The notes beneath the pieces were generated by a model that was given only the letters and a program-made list of their open reading frames with translations, did not search any database and was not told the origin of the DNA. This document shows, in pieces, positions 17,661-26,947 of a DNA stretch of 26,947 nucleotides. Numbering within the stretch: the stretch's first letter is position 1; each line of letters opens with the position of its first letter. The position numbers and the translations under genes are program-made. The DNA comes from Saccoglossus kowalevskii. Taxonomy: Eukaryota > Hemichordata > Enteropneusta > Harrimaniidae. The stretch lies in the NCBI RefSeq assembly GCF_000003605.2, contig NW_003135348.1, forward strand, positions 102,725 through 129,671, read 5' to 3'.

Positions 17661-17911
17661 CGTATCTAATCAGTTTCTTATCGTCCGGGAACATATGTAG
17701 TAATAAAAGGTAAACGTTAGGGCTTCATTCTAACGTTATTTCCACTCGTTATGCGGTGTATCCATGCTTCACTCGTGAAAATATGGCCGCCGATTACACC
17801 GCATCACACGTAAAAATACATTCCATACTTCGCAAACGTCAGGACGAGGCCATGGCGTTCTGTATTATTATTAAATTGGAAATTAATATTAAAAAGCCCG
17901 TAATGAACATG

Positions 17912-18085
17912 ACTGCGTGTATGCGAGTCACTTTCACTTTCATTGTGTCCCATCAGGTTGATATTATATAACTTTTTTATGTTTTCCGAAATTACCCGAA
18001 ACAAGATAAAACATCTGAATTAAACAAAAGCTTGCTAAAAAGAAATAATAATATTTCAGAAGGGATGTGTGTACTGTGTCATAGT
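17912..18085. repeat. Diverged direct repeat, copy 2
   Basis: Second copy of the unit at 17099-17300, about 800 bases away, with many substitutions and small gaps. Matching stretches include gtcactttcactttcattgt and aattaaacaaaagcttgcta. Confidence 0.65.
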
Positions 18086-18351
18086 TCAAGTCATTATTGT
18101 TATGTAAATTAACGAACTGACGTTGTAAACATAGATATCATTTGGATAAGTGGGTTTTTAAAGTTTAAATGTTTGATTGTAGGGTCTTCCATTTTTTCAC
18201 ACAAGAATCATATATGTTGATATACTGCCTTAGTATTATTGTTTACCAGAGCAATCATACCAGTGCTATAATTACTTGTGGTAACAATATATTTGGGACA
18301 ATGATGTAAGTCACAACAAATTAGTTCAAGCACACATAGTTCGGATTTTGT

Positions 18352-18738
18352 ATCTGAGACAGTGGACACACAATGATACAATCTTCGCCTTGTACAATCA
18401 AAGAGAAAAGGAGAGGAAAGCTTCGAGCTGGCGTGCTGTTGCTCCAGGACAATGTACCTGTCCATACACATAGGTGGCAGTGGCAGCAGCAACCGAATGT
18501 GGCTTTGAACTCTTACCTCACCATTCCTACTCACCTGACCTGGCACCGTCGGACTTCTACCTGTTTCCAAAACTGACGTCCCACTTGCGTGGTCACCGTT
18601 TTGACACTGATGATGGCGTCATCCAAGCTGTTGAGGATCAAGGATCAAGATGAAACCTTCTTCCAGCAGGGAATAGGAAAACTAGAACATCGATGAACAA
18701 AGTGCATTGAACTTAGAGGAGACTATGTTGAAAAATAG
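18352..18738 (+). pseudogene. mariner transposase C-terminal fossil
   Basis: In shifting frames it reads KRRGKLRAGVLLLQDNVPVH, VAVAAATECGFELL, SYSPDLAPSDFYLFPKL, then FFQQGIGKLEHR and GDYVEK, the C-terminal half of a Tc1/mariner-family transposase of the mariner branch, including the last catalytic Asp (in PSDFYLFPK). At least one frameshift follows DNVPVHT, a short duplication adds another near 18640, and Trp has become TGA near 18692. The N-terminal half and both inverted ends were not found. It is dead and cannot make transposase. Confidence 0.88.
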
Positions 18739-19621
18739 TGTAAGAAAAATCTTCCTTCTGTAACATTTTCTGGGGAAGGCCGAGAACTTATTCATCACTC
18801 CTCGTATGTTGGATAAATGCCGGAATTGTATGGTTATTATGACATGTATATGAACAGAAATCCCAGACGTCCAAAATTCATGGTACATTAAGCCAACTGA
18901 AATGTAAATTCAAAGAAATCGTATGAATCTGTTCACGGTTAATTATTTAATACGCCAACACAATTATTTTGTTTAAGCTGGCATACAATACATAATCACA
19001 AAAATGAAATGTCACTCGATCAACTGACGAAACAGAAATGAATACTCGCGAAACTGAATGACCGGCGAAACGCTTGAACTTCAATTGAGATCGCCAAACT
19101 AAATCACGAACACTGAATATGAATTAAAAGGCGCCACCATGTTATAGTTATTAGTAAAACAGACAAAGAACTGAATACAAATGTTATTATTTTTTTATGC
19201 CTGGACGTTTTCCAGGATTGTTGACAACGATGCAAGGATATTATGAGAAGATATCCCTCTACTGAAACCCAAGGGTAGAATACATATTAAATACAAGCTG
19301 TTGATAGTACGCATATTTATTTGTGTATACCAGCAGTCTATTCTATTTACATTGCGTGACTTGTGTACGTTGTTGTAACATCGAGTTTATTATCGGTCAA
19401 ACTCGGTTATTTGGTATCCTTTTGAAAGGAAAGGCTAAGGGTTGTATTGGGGATTGGTTCAGCGATCATTGGTTTTGTTAATGTGTATTGACATATGTAT
19501 ATTGGCTATTGACACATAGTCTTGTGGGAAAGAACGGCGCCACCAGCGACGCTGTTTTGCTCTAAAAACAAAGAAAACACAGTGAAGTGAGTGGAAAATA
19601 TACCCAGTCCAATGGTCAATA

Positions 19622-19817
19622 GACCACTTTCCCGGAAGTAGCAAAACTGGGGTGCGAAAATACTCCTGCTTTGTCAAATGTTCGATAGAAGGGAATTTCA
19701 AGTTATTTCTGTGACGACGATTGGTACACCCAGAAGAACAATATCACGCGTGCAAACCCCAAAACGGCATGCGCGCGCATGCGAAACGCCGTATCTTCGT
19801 CTTCCAGGAAAGTGGTC
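19622..19817. mobile_element. 196-bp inverted-repeat element with GC palindrome
   Basis: Ends gaccactttcccggaag and cttccaggaaagtggtc pair at 16 of 17 bases. Inside, gcatgcgcgcgcatgc (19767-19782) is a perfect 16-base palindrome. No coding capacity; probably a MITE or foldback element. Confidence 0.65.
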
Positions 19818-20640
19818 AATGTAAGTGAACAGTGAAAGTTGTGAAATGATTAATCATGATTCGAATGGCCTAGGAGCTAGTCACCTAGCAATGACGTGTT
19901 GTCACGTGGAAATAATTTCAGTTTGCCAAATGTATATTACCATATGCAAATAATATTTCCGAGGGTAGGGTCAGACAATAGAGGACAATTTAGATTGCTT
20001 AGAATCACACCAAGGTATCACTGTACGTATAATTATTCATAGAGGGGGTAATTCATAAACGCAGTGCATTTCTAATAGCTTAGATATTGGAATGACGACC
20101 ACTTCGTGCATGATTTCTAACATTTTGTCAATAGCTTATTTCATTTCCCATTACCTACGTAATATATTGACATGCATACTCATCATTTTACGTAGTATAT
20201 ACTATATCACGGGCACTTTCTTAGCCTGATTATTTGTGTACCGTCCATCATTATAGAACGCCATACTTATTCATCAGTAAACAAAGCAGTCAAACACGAC
20301 CCGTGCCCATTATGAAACATAATTTATAGACTCCTTGGCTACCTCGCACACCCGTTGGTAAGTTTCTACTATTTAAAGGACAGTGGTTTTACTCCTGAAT
20401 GAGTGATACTGTGCACCTACGATAACTTAAAGTTTTCTTGGTACAGTGTGAACGAATTTAATGAAAAATAGTATATCTCAAGTAGTGAATAAGCTCGCCC
20501 GCGACGTCAGGATCGCGTTCACTGTGAAAAAATACATAACAATATGCCAATTGCACGTGACACACTTTTTGTTTTCACTAAACAAAGCCTACAATACATT
20601 AATATATGAATCTTAGTACACAAATAAAAGAAACTCGACT
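19818..20640. other. Intergenic, nothing recognised
   Basis: About 800 bases without a convincing gene, repeat or RNA gene. Confidence 0.5.
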
Positions 20641-20641
20641 C

Positions 20642-20816
<175 letters not shown>

Positions 20817-21230
20817 CCTCCAAGAAAGTATATTTCGTGAAACTATTCTCTGCAATTGGTGTCTTTTACTATATCTTATGGCACATGTTTGACTTATTTC
20901 TCCAAAGAATGTTATTTGTTATAAGTCTTTGATATGATGATCGATTATAATCATAATTTAAGTCGTATAGCTCGCCATGTCAAACTCACAGAGCTTAGTA
21001 GGGTTTAGAAATGCAAAGTCTCGATTGCACCCAGGAAGTCTCTGGATATGATTGTGTTTCGAAAAGCAGTGCGAGTGTTGAGATAAAAGCATATGTGACT
21101 GACGTAGTATGTCGGTGAAGATATCTAGTCTACTGCAAAGACTAAGTACATCCGTGTCACGCAAAGATTTCTTTGTGAATATCCGAGAAATTATTAATTA
21201 TTCATTCAGTATTATAAAATGTGTTGTCTT
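20817..21230 (-). other. 3' flank of the LRR gene
   Basis: Sequence following the stop codon. Probably includes the 3' UTR, but no standard polyadenylation signal was recognised. Confidence 0.35.
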
Positions 21231-21351
21231 TCACGAAACCAATTCTTCGTCTGAATCTATGGCTTTTGGCACATTAGTCCCGTCTAATTGGCTTTTCAAT
21301 CGTCGACGTCTTTCGTTTCGCACCTTATCTTCCATGACATCAGCAAAGTCT
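21231..21351 (-). CDS. LRR gene exon g: C-terminal exon with stop
   Basis: Acceptor attatttcag, starting in phase 2. It encodes DFADVMEDKVRNERRRRLKS, then a polar, acidic tail and TGA (complement of 21231-21233). The charged end is typical of a soluble protein. No clear AATAAA was found close downstream. Confidence 0.78.
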
Positions 21352-24300
21352 CTGAAATAATGGTGAATTTACGTTAATACAGACCCAAATATTCATGTTT
21401 CCCGAATATTCAATGGAAAAGCGAGAATGCATTTGATATTTATTTCGGACCTGCGTCAGAGTTCTCGCAGACAAATTATGTGCACAGCGCCACCGCCGAC
21501 TTACTTGAAAATTATGAAACCTCTCTTTTTTCTATCAAATCGGCGATACAGCCTACTACGTTCCGCGGCTGAGAACGGCAGATGGGTTGCCTGGAAAAAT
21601 ATGAAATTAGTGACATTGAGAAGGTGCTATGGCGAATGAATGCATCGACTTAAATCGACGGGGTCCTCGACTGACCACAATAATGTATGTTGATGTTATT
21701 CGTAGCAATGTTAAACGAGACGATATTTAGAATGATTTATACATTCTTAAAATTAACCAAATGATTGCAATCAAATCTTTGAAGAAAATCAATTATATCT
21801 GTTATTGATTTCGACAAAGCAGTTCATATACAGGTTCCATAATCCATGTTATACCACCACATACTCATACTGCACCGTGATTGGTTAAAACAGCGTCAGG
21901 TGATCAATAAGTATTGTATTTCTCACACAGATACAGGGTACTAGTAGTTCGTCAAAATCTGCACAAGTTATTACATAGCCGTTCAACGACCATCTTCCCC
22001 TTTCTCATCACCGTGATAAGCCCAACGCCTTCTAATCAACCCTCTGAGCACAATATTTTTTCCCGCCAAAATGTTGTAGTTTTTACTAATTTTACTAAAA
22101 TGTGACAAAGAGTGAAACCACAAACATGAACTAAATAACACTATAATCTTTCGAACCATTATTCCGTTCGCGTGATTCAAGTGCATTACGGTATTATGCA
22201 GGTTATTTTGTGTACATAATTAATATACATTGCTTCACAGTGCTCTATGAGTGTGGTATAACATAATATTGTATCGCTTTATTCGGGCTCTAGTATACGT
22301 CTATAAAATCCGAGCTTTGACGTTCAGATTTACCATTTGAAAAAGAATATTTTGCTCGAAACGTCTGGTTATATTGAATAAGGACCACATGCCGTTTTCA
22401 TTGACTCACGACTCGTGAAGTACCACGTATCGTTGGCACCTCAAGTCCTGGGAAAAGTACAGACGCTATGGTGTGTTAGTGACCGAATAAACGTGCACGA
22501 CATGCATACTAAATAAAAAAAAACTTACAAGAATTCCCTTGCGAAATTCTGTTCTTGAGACAATGTGGTCTTTGTTGCCGTCAAATCTGTAGAAAAGGTC
22601 GTGACAACGAAGCCCTTCATTAACGATGTAGTCGCGGAGCACCCGTATCGGGTTCACGGGAATGTGCGTGCGCCCTCTTGCGAGAGCAGCGTAAATATCA
22701 AAACCTCTGACCACGCATCCATATATGACTGTTAAATCGGCTCGTTCGGTTTGTAGCTCCTCCAATAAGTCCGTAAATTCTCTGGTGACGGGGGCGTCCT
22801 GTAAAGATAAGAACCATAGTGATAAGTGCGGATAGATACGATCGGTGAATATACATCATCACGTGATAAAACAAGCGGAAATATCAGAATCCACATCATA
22901 GGTAATTTACATACGTTTATATCACCCGTGCGAAACATACCCGGTATTACGCCGTTTGTCTCCGACGGGCCCAGAAGAGATAAGACCCACCATACAGCCC
23001 CTTCCACCTGGGGGGGGGGGTACCACGAACAATTTGAATGCCGTTTTTTTGGGGGGGTTAGGGTATAGGAAAAAAGTCGGTGATGGTTTGCTGCTATAAG
23101 AAATGTCCTCCACGCACTTGAGTCTGCATTGTATACGTGAGCGTAAGTACACCATGACCTACATTGGGTATACAGTTGGGTATATAATTCGGTATACAGA
23201 ATTATGTAAAATAATGTAACTTAATTTTGGCTGCAATCGTGTACTAGTATGTGAATTTTACAATACAGCTATTATGGCTAGCTGATGTCGTTAATTCTAC
23301 ATACGGGACATCAACCTTATTTAATATAAATTGGGGTATGCGTGTGGGTCATACCAATTATATAAATTATTATAAATATAAGTATAGATTTTTAGCTTTC
23401 AAGGGCTTGGTGGCACACCCTGTCGAGCTAGGAAGCAAGTGTACCGTACTCCTAACAGATTATCTCATTATTATGTATTTTATCGGAGATTACTTGCCCC
23501 GAGATCCAGCAAAGTCAGCGAACACTCAGGACGAGTTTCTAACACTGTCAGTAAAGTCATGGACGCTGCGTGAGTTATCATGTTACCTCCAATCTGTGAA
23601 AAAAGAACACGTCACCAAGTCAAATATTGGACTGATAAATTAATCCAGTGTAGGTCTAGAATCACACTGTGTTGCTATTAACAGAGAGGGCGGTATAAGT
23701 AAGCAGAGAAGTTCGAGTAAGCGTGTCGCAACTCATCTACTCTAATATCACTAGCATACTCACTATTCGTTATTATCCGCTGGTACTCTCATTATTTCAC
23801 TGGCACTCACTAGTTCCATCTTTGTCAGTCAATTCCCAATTATTTGGACATCACGTCACCCGAGTTGTACAACAAATACACAAAATGCTACGACTCTTTA
23901 AAGCGCGGTGGTCGTTCGAATTCCATGTAAATAAACAATGTATTTTACACGTGTTTTGTACGTCGCTATGAGTCCCATATCGAACAGGACGCGGCGCGAC
24001 GACCACCACCCTTTAATTGATACTCCCATGTAGTTATACTATATTAGCACTATCTAAAATCACGATTAAGTCATCATGTCTTCATTGACAAGCATCTAAC
24101 ATTTGTGTCTACTCACTACTTAACTGGTACTCATTTGTATAATCTCTACACTCACTACGTCACCGATAAAAACTTATATCAGTTATAATAAATAACTATT
24201 ACTCACCCGAAGTGTCTTCAGTGTCCTATTTTCGTCTAATCCATCTTTGACTATAGTCACACCGAAAATAGTGAATCTATTGAAAGCAACATTAAGTGAG

Positions 24301-26293
24301 GTCAAAGTAGTATTTGCTTTCAGAACCTCAGATATCAACGCGGCACCCGGATCAGCCAGTCCGTTCCATGAGAGGTCTACATCAGTGAGCACAGAGTTCA
24401 ACTGTAAAATAATTTCTGTCATTATTGTAAGTCATACAATACGCCCCCGATGGAAAAATAAAAGTGATCCACCGCCAGCACAACAAATTCCACAAAATCT
24501 TTCCCCGGACAATAGGAAATGAGAAAATATTACTCTTTTTTACAAATTTTTTGCAATTTTTTACACTTCATGGATTATGTTTTTTTATTTATAGCACCAG
24601 AGTAAGTGTTTTGAGGCTTGGACAACACCTGTTTAGCTATGTTTGAGGTATGAATACACCTGTTTGGTCATTTTATGGGCTATTTCCTGAAATAGACCAA
24701 TTTTGATACTGAAGGCTAAAATTGTGACCCTCTTTCCGACACAGAATAAATGATTCAAAAAGCAACTTCATTTCTAGGCATATACATATACAGATTCCCG
24801 TCGCAATAGAAGCAGCATTTTGGGAGTAAATTACATATATTACTTGACCGGACCCAATAGATCGTGATAGACCACAAAATCGTGATCTATTGAAAAAAAT
24901 ATTATGCGAGTTCAAAGTAGTAATTTCATTCAGAATCTGAGATATCAACGCGGAAACCCGGATCAGCCAGTTCGTTCCATGACTTGACCTGATCCATTTA
25001 GATCGATGTACCCCAATGCCGAGGCGAAAGGCGAGGACGTACCTTTAGAGCTTTACATATTGATGTTGCCCCTTTTCTTCGAATGTGGTTATAGCTTAGG
25101 TTAATCACTTCCAGCCACTTGTTGTATTCTGTAGTATAGTATATTAAAAAAATCACGTCTAGAAAGCATAACTACACTCACAGGGAACATATGCCAAATT
25201 ATCGAGTACGATAGTTCGGCGGTAGTCGTCGCGTCACGCATGCACGAGATATATGGGTCCTATAAAAACCAAGATGGCGACTTTGACTGTTGCGCAGATC
25301 AACGAGTACAAACTGAGACGTTACCAAGCTGTAATTAGGCATTTTAGGTGATTGGAAGGTATCGAATTAGTCACCGGCAGTAATTAGTGCGAGTCGAGCC
25401 TCGGTCAAATCTCATACTTGTGATTTCCATTAGAAGAACGCATTGGATTGTGGCAAAATCAATATTTATCAACACAAATGTCGCACATGCGCAGCGCGAC
25501 GACTGCCGCCCTTTAATGTTATATACGTCACATGCACTCACTTATCGCCAGTGCCAGGTGTTTACCGCCAGGTTCTTCAAAATGATTGTGACTTAGGTCT
25601 AGTTTTTTCAATCTAGCAGATAACGGATCCTGCAATAAACATTGATAAATGGCAATAAGAATATTTATGTGCCACGTGACCAAGTCCACTTTAACGTCAA
25701 TGTGTTTCATATAATGTTTACGATTATCGTACTATTTAACTTAACATAAATGCTAGGCAACCACTTTAAATGGTGTATTATGGCATGATTATGAATGAAA
25801 ATAATAATAAATCAATTTTGAAAACAATAATAAATACTTTTAGCTAATCTACAACAATTTGTTGTTTTTTTGGAGAGTATATTACTTGGGCATGTTTGAA
25901 TGTATGGCACATGTCGTATAACTAATACAACAGTTACCCTATTCGCAATATATCAGAGACTGGAACTTTCTGCTAACAGCCGGAAATTACCAAATAGTTT
26001 TCAACATTGAAGGTGTCATCAAGTCACCGAAGCGCACATGAGATTTTAGGATCGACAGGTTTAGGATAACCATATCAAAGAAATCACACATTTTAGGCAT
26101 TCTTTCAGAATGTATAGGATGACTATTTAACTCATGCTGTTCTGATGTCTGAGTAAACTTCGACACGGCAATGTTCCCAAAACGCCGATAAATATAGTGT
26201 AATCACTCTAGAGTGAAATGTTAACTTCGGAGATAATACTCACTCTCAACAGATCGGATATAACCTGTGCGTCTGTGTCTTTGATTTGAGTGC
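21231..26293 (-). CDS. LRR and EF-hand protein, LRRC74-like (7 exons seen, 5' part off window)
   Basis: The C-terminal ~297 residues assemble without a frame break from seven exons. First come ribonuclease-inhibitor-type leucine-rich repeats (LDLSHNHFEEPGG, INLSYNHIRRKGA, VDLSWNGLADPGA, LNVAFNRF), each about 28 residues. An EF-hand-like tail follows, with a loop at FDGNKDHIVSRTEF and a degenerate one at FDRKKRGFIIFKDF, then a basic and acidic end (RRRRLK, DSDEE). Family knowledge: such LRRs form curved, usually intracellular protein-binding solenoids, and LRR plus terminal EF-hand is seen in LRRC74-type proteins. The exact orthologue is uncertain. It is the next gene upstream of the channel on the same strand, with no evident functional link. 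Confidence 0.82.
21505..21590 (-). CDS. LRR gene exon f: degenerate EF-hand 2
   Basis: An 86-base exon (acceptor tttttccag, donor GTAAGT), phase 0 in and phase 2 out. It encodes LPFSAAERSRLYRRFDRKKR followed by GFIIF. The position and helix-loop-helix shape match a second EF-hand, but Lys and Arg replace the acidic loop residues 3 and 5, so it should not bind calcium. Confidence 0.78.
21591..22528 (-). other. LRR gene intron between exons e and f
   Basis: About 940 AT-rich bases. No repeat family or exon was recognised. Confidence 0.5.
22529..22798 (-). CDS. LRR gene exon e: linker and EF-hand 1
   Basis: A 90-codon, phase 0-0 exon (acceptor ctttacag, donor GTAAGT). It leaves the LRR pattern for a helical linker and then GLRCHDLFYRFDGNKDHIVS plus RTEF, an EF-hand with D1, N3, D5, I8 and E12 ligand positions. 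The usual Gly6 is His, so calcium binding is plausible but not assured. Confidence 0.8.
22799..24206 (-). other. LRR gene intron between exons d and e
   Basis: Holds a G-rich patch at 23010-23063 (runs of 11, 7 and 3 G) and a family C element at 23899-24017. The 130-codon open frame at 23251-23643 on the plus strand has no family signature and low-complexity Tyr/Ile/Lys content, so it is not called as a gene. Confidence 0.55.
23899..24017. mobile_element. MITE-like element, family C complete copy
   Basis: About 119 bases with inverted ends ctttaaagcgcggtggtcgt and the complement of attaaagggtggtggtcgtc. The core cccatatcgaacaggacgcg is shared with the copy at 1340-1440. Possible TTAA-type target site. 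Confidence 0.78.
24207..24401 (-). CDS. LRR gene exon d
   Basis: A 195-base, phase 0-0 exon (acceptor attttacag, donor GTGAGT) with about two and a half LRR units: LTDVDLSWNGLADPGAALIS, LTSLNVAFNRF and LKTLR. A decayed copy of part of this exon lies upstream at about 24876-24985. Confidence 0.88.
24876..24985 (-). pseudogene. Decayed duplicate of LRR exon d
   Basis: Reads on the minus strand as TCATGGAACGAACTGGCTGA and onward, matching the central part of exon d over about 100 bases (LSWNGLADPG... region), with an inserted base after the ADPG codons and an in-frame TAG near its end. It lies in the intron between exons c and d, in the same orientation, so it is a tandem exon duplication that has lost coding ability. 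Confidence 0.75.
25043..25128 (-). CDS. LRR gene exon c
   Basis: An 86-base exon (acceptor tactacag, donor GTACGT), phase 1 in and phase 0 out. It encodes a full LRR unit, LEVINLSYNHIRRKGATSIC then KALK. The splice to exon d gives KALK-LNSVLTDVDLSWN, the normal LRR rhythm. Confidence 0.82.
25208..25519. mobile_element. MITE-like element, family B most complete copy
   Basis: About 310 bases. Left end ggcggtagtcgtcgcgtcac; right end reads, on the other strand, attaaagggcggcagtcgtc followed by gcgctgcgcatgtgcgac. Contains a short open frame starting ATGGCGACTTTGACTGTTGC, conserved in copy 1. It fills most of the intron between LRR exons b and c. Confidence 0.8.
25542..25629 (-). CDS. LRR gene exon b
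   Basis: An 88-base exon (acceptor tattgcag, donor GTGAGT), phase 0 in and phase 1 out, encoding one LRR strand and helix: LKKLDLSHNHFEEPGGKHLA. The end of the repeat element at 25208-25519 lies about 17 bases beyond the donor. Confidence 0.8.
25630..26243 (-). other. LRR gene intron between exons a and b
   Basis: About 610 AT-rich bases. Nothing beyond splice borders was recognised. Confidence 0.5.
26244..26293 (-). CDS. LRR gene exon a (first seen)
   Basis: A 50-base exon with acceptor tttcctcag and donor GTGAGT, phase 1 in and phase 0 out. It encodes TQIKDTDAQVISDLLR, the helical half of an LRR unit, and flows directly into the next exon's LKKLDLSHN. Confidence 0.7.
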
Positions 26294-26350
26294 CTGAGGA
26301 AACAACGCCACACGATCTATCATAAATATTACAGCTGGCATAATTTACAA

Positions 26351-26387
26351 GCGGGAGGGTGGTCACCTGCGCACGCGCGAGAATTGG
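26351..26387. mobile_element. Family A MITE end, interrupted by LINE
   Basis: gcgggagggtggtcacctgc followed by gcacgcgcgagaattgg matches the terminal ~37 bases of the family A copy at 4821. The match stops where the LINE coding sequence begins. Confidence 0.65.
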
Positions 26388-26947
26388 TTAGTGCTTCGTC
26401 AAGTGCTAGAAACTTAGGTGTCTTGTTTGATTCGCAGCTATCTATGGAAACACACATTTCTACTATTTGTAGATCTGGATATTCCCATCTAAGAAATATT
26501 AATCGTATTCGTAAATCATTATCCCAATCTGATACTGAAAAGTTGGCACATGCTTTCATATCTTCTCGCTTAGACAGCTGTAATTCATTATTGTCTGGTC
26601 TCCCTGTAACTAAGATAAAACCTCTTATTCGTGTACAAAATGCAGCAGCCCGCCTTGTCACTCGTGCTCGAAAATATGATCACATTACAGACATTTTTAT
26701 TAAACTTCATTGGTTACCAGTTGTACAAAGAATCAATTTCAAATTACTTTTACTAGTGTATAAATCTTTGTATGGTTTTGCCCCAAATTATCTATGTGAA
26801 TTAATCGAATTTTATGTACCGAGTCGTAGTTTAAGATCTGAATCGAAGTTTCTTATTAAAACTCGTCAGATGTGTAGTAAAAAGTCCAAGGTGTTATACA
26901 AAGACCGTGCTTTTGAAAATTTAGGTCCTAAACTTTTTAATGAATTA
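26384..26947 (+). mobile_element. LINE (CR1/L2/Jockey-type) reverse transcriptase C-terminal region, 5' truncated
   Basis: 188 codons stay open to the window's right edge with no stop. Diagnostic segments are NLGVLFDSQLSMETHI, YSHLRNINRIRKSL, SRLDSCNSLLSGLP, RVQNAAARLVTRARKYDHIT, LHWLPVVQRINFKLLLLVYK and PSRSLRS, typical of the region after the YADD palm motif in non-LTR retrotransposons. Endonuclease and palm parts are absent because the copy begins abruptly. It lies in the upstream intron or flank of the LRR gene, in the opposite orientation. The intact frame suggests a fairly recent insertion. Confidence 0.9.

Noticed and set aside
23251-23643. 130-codon plus-strand open frame starting MNFTIQLLWL
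   Set aside because: No recognisable family, AT-driven composition and a position inside an intron of a well-supported minus-strand gene.
26329-26661. 110-codon minus-strand open frame
   Set aside because: It is antisense to the LINE coding sequence, which has clear conserved motifs on the plus strand.

Overview
This is AT-rich, intron-rich animal DNA with no operons, multi-exon genes, tetranucleotide microsatellites, small inverted-repeat transposons (MITE-like), a mariner fossil and a LINE fragment. The protein architectures (LDLa, PAN/apple, kringle, DEG/ENaC, LRR plus EF-hand) suggest a marine invertebrate, perhaps an invertebrate deuterostome. The species cannot be fixed from sequence alone. 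A 952-base run of N (11766-12717) is an assembly gap inside an intron. Exons below were assembled by hand from reading frame, GT/GC-AG borders and intron phase. No transcript data were available.

Two genes are readable, both on the minus strand and arranged head to tail. Gene 1 (15518 down to 735, continuing past the left edge) encodes a DEG/ENaC-type sodium channel subunit. It has the cytosolic HG gating motif, TM1, the post-TM1 FPSVTVCN-type strand and much of the extracellular ASC domain (CSYDGESC, YGNCFKFN, AGVRVVIE, PYGNCSE). The cysteine-rich end and TM2 lie off the window. Between the post-TM1 strand and the rest of the ASC domain sits a block of about 980 residues: three LDLa, two PAN, four kringle, three PAN and one LDLa module. 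Almost all module exons are phase 1-1, the signature of exon shuffling, and the flanking channel exons would join in frame without them. This channel is the most unusual object in the window.

Gene 2 (26293 down to 21231, 5' part off the right edge) encodes the last ~297 residues of a ribonuclease-inhibitor-type leucine-rich-repeat protein. Its tail has one plausible and one degenerate EF-hand and resembles the LRRC74 group. A decayed copy of one of its LRR exons lies in an intron.

The 5.7 kb between the genes holds two large tetranucleotide microsatellites, a diverged direct repeat, a broken mariner transposase and a palindrome-containing inverted-repeat element. Introns of both genes hold related MITE-like elements with TTTAAAGSG...GTCGTC-like ends, some abutting splice sites, a 12-copy 22-bp minisatellite and a foldback hairpin. 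A LINE 3' fragment, apparently inserted into one of these MITEs, runs off the right edge.
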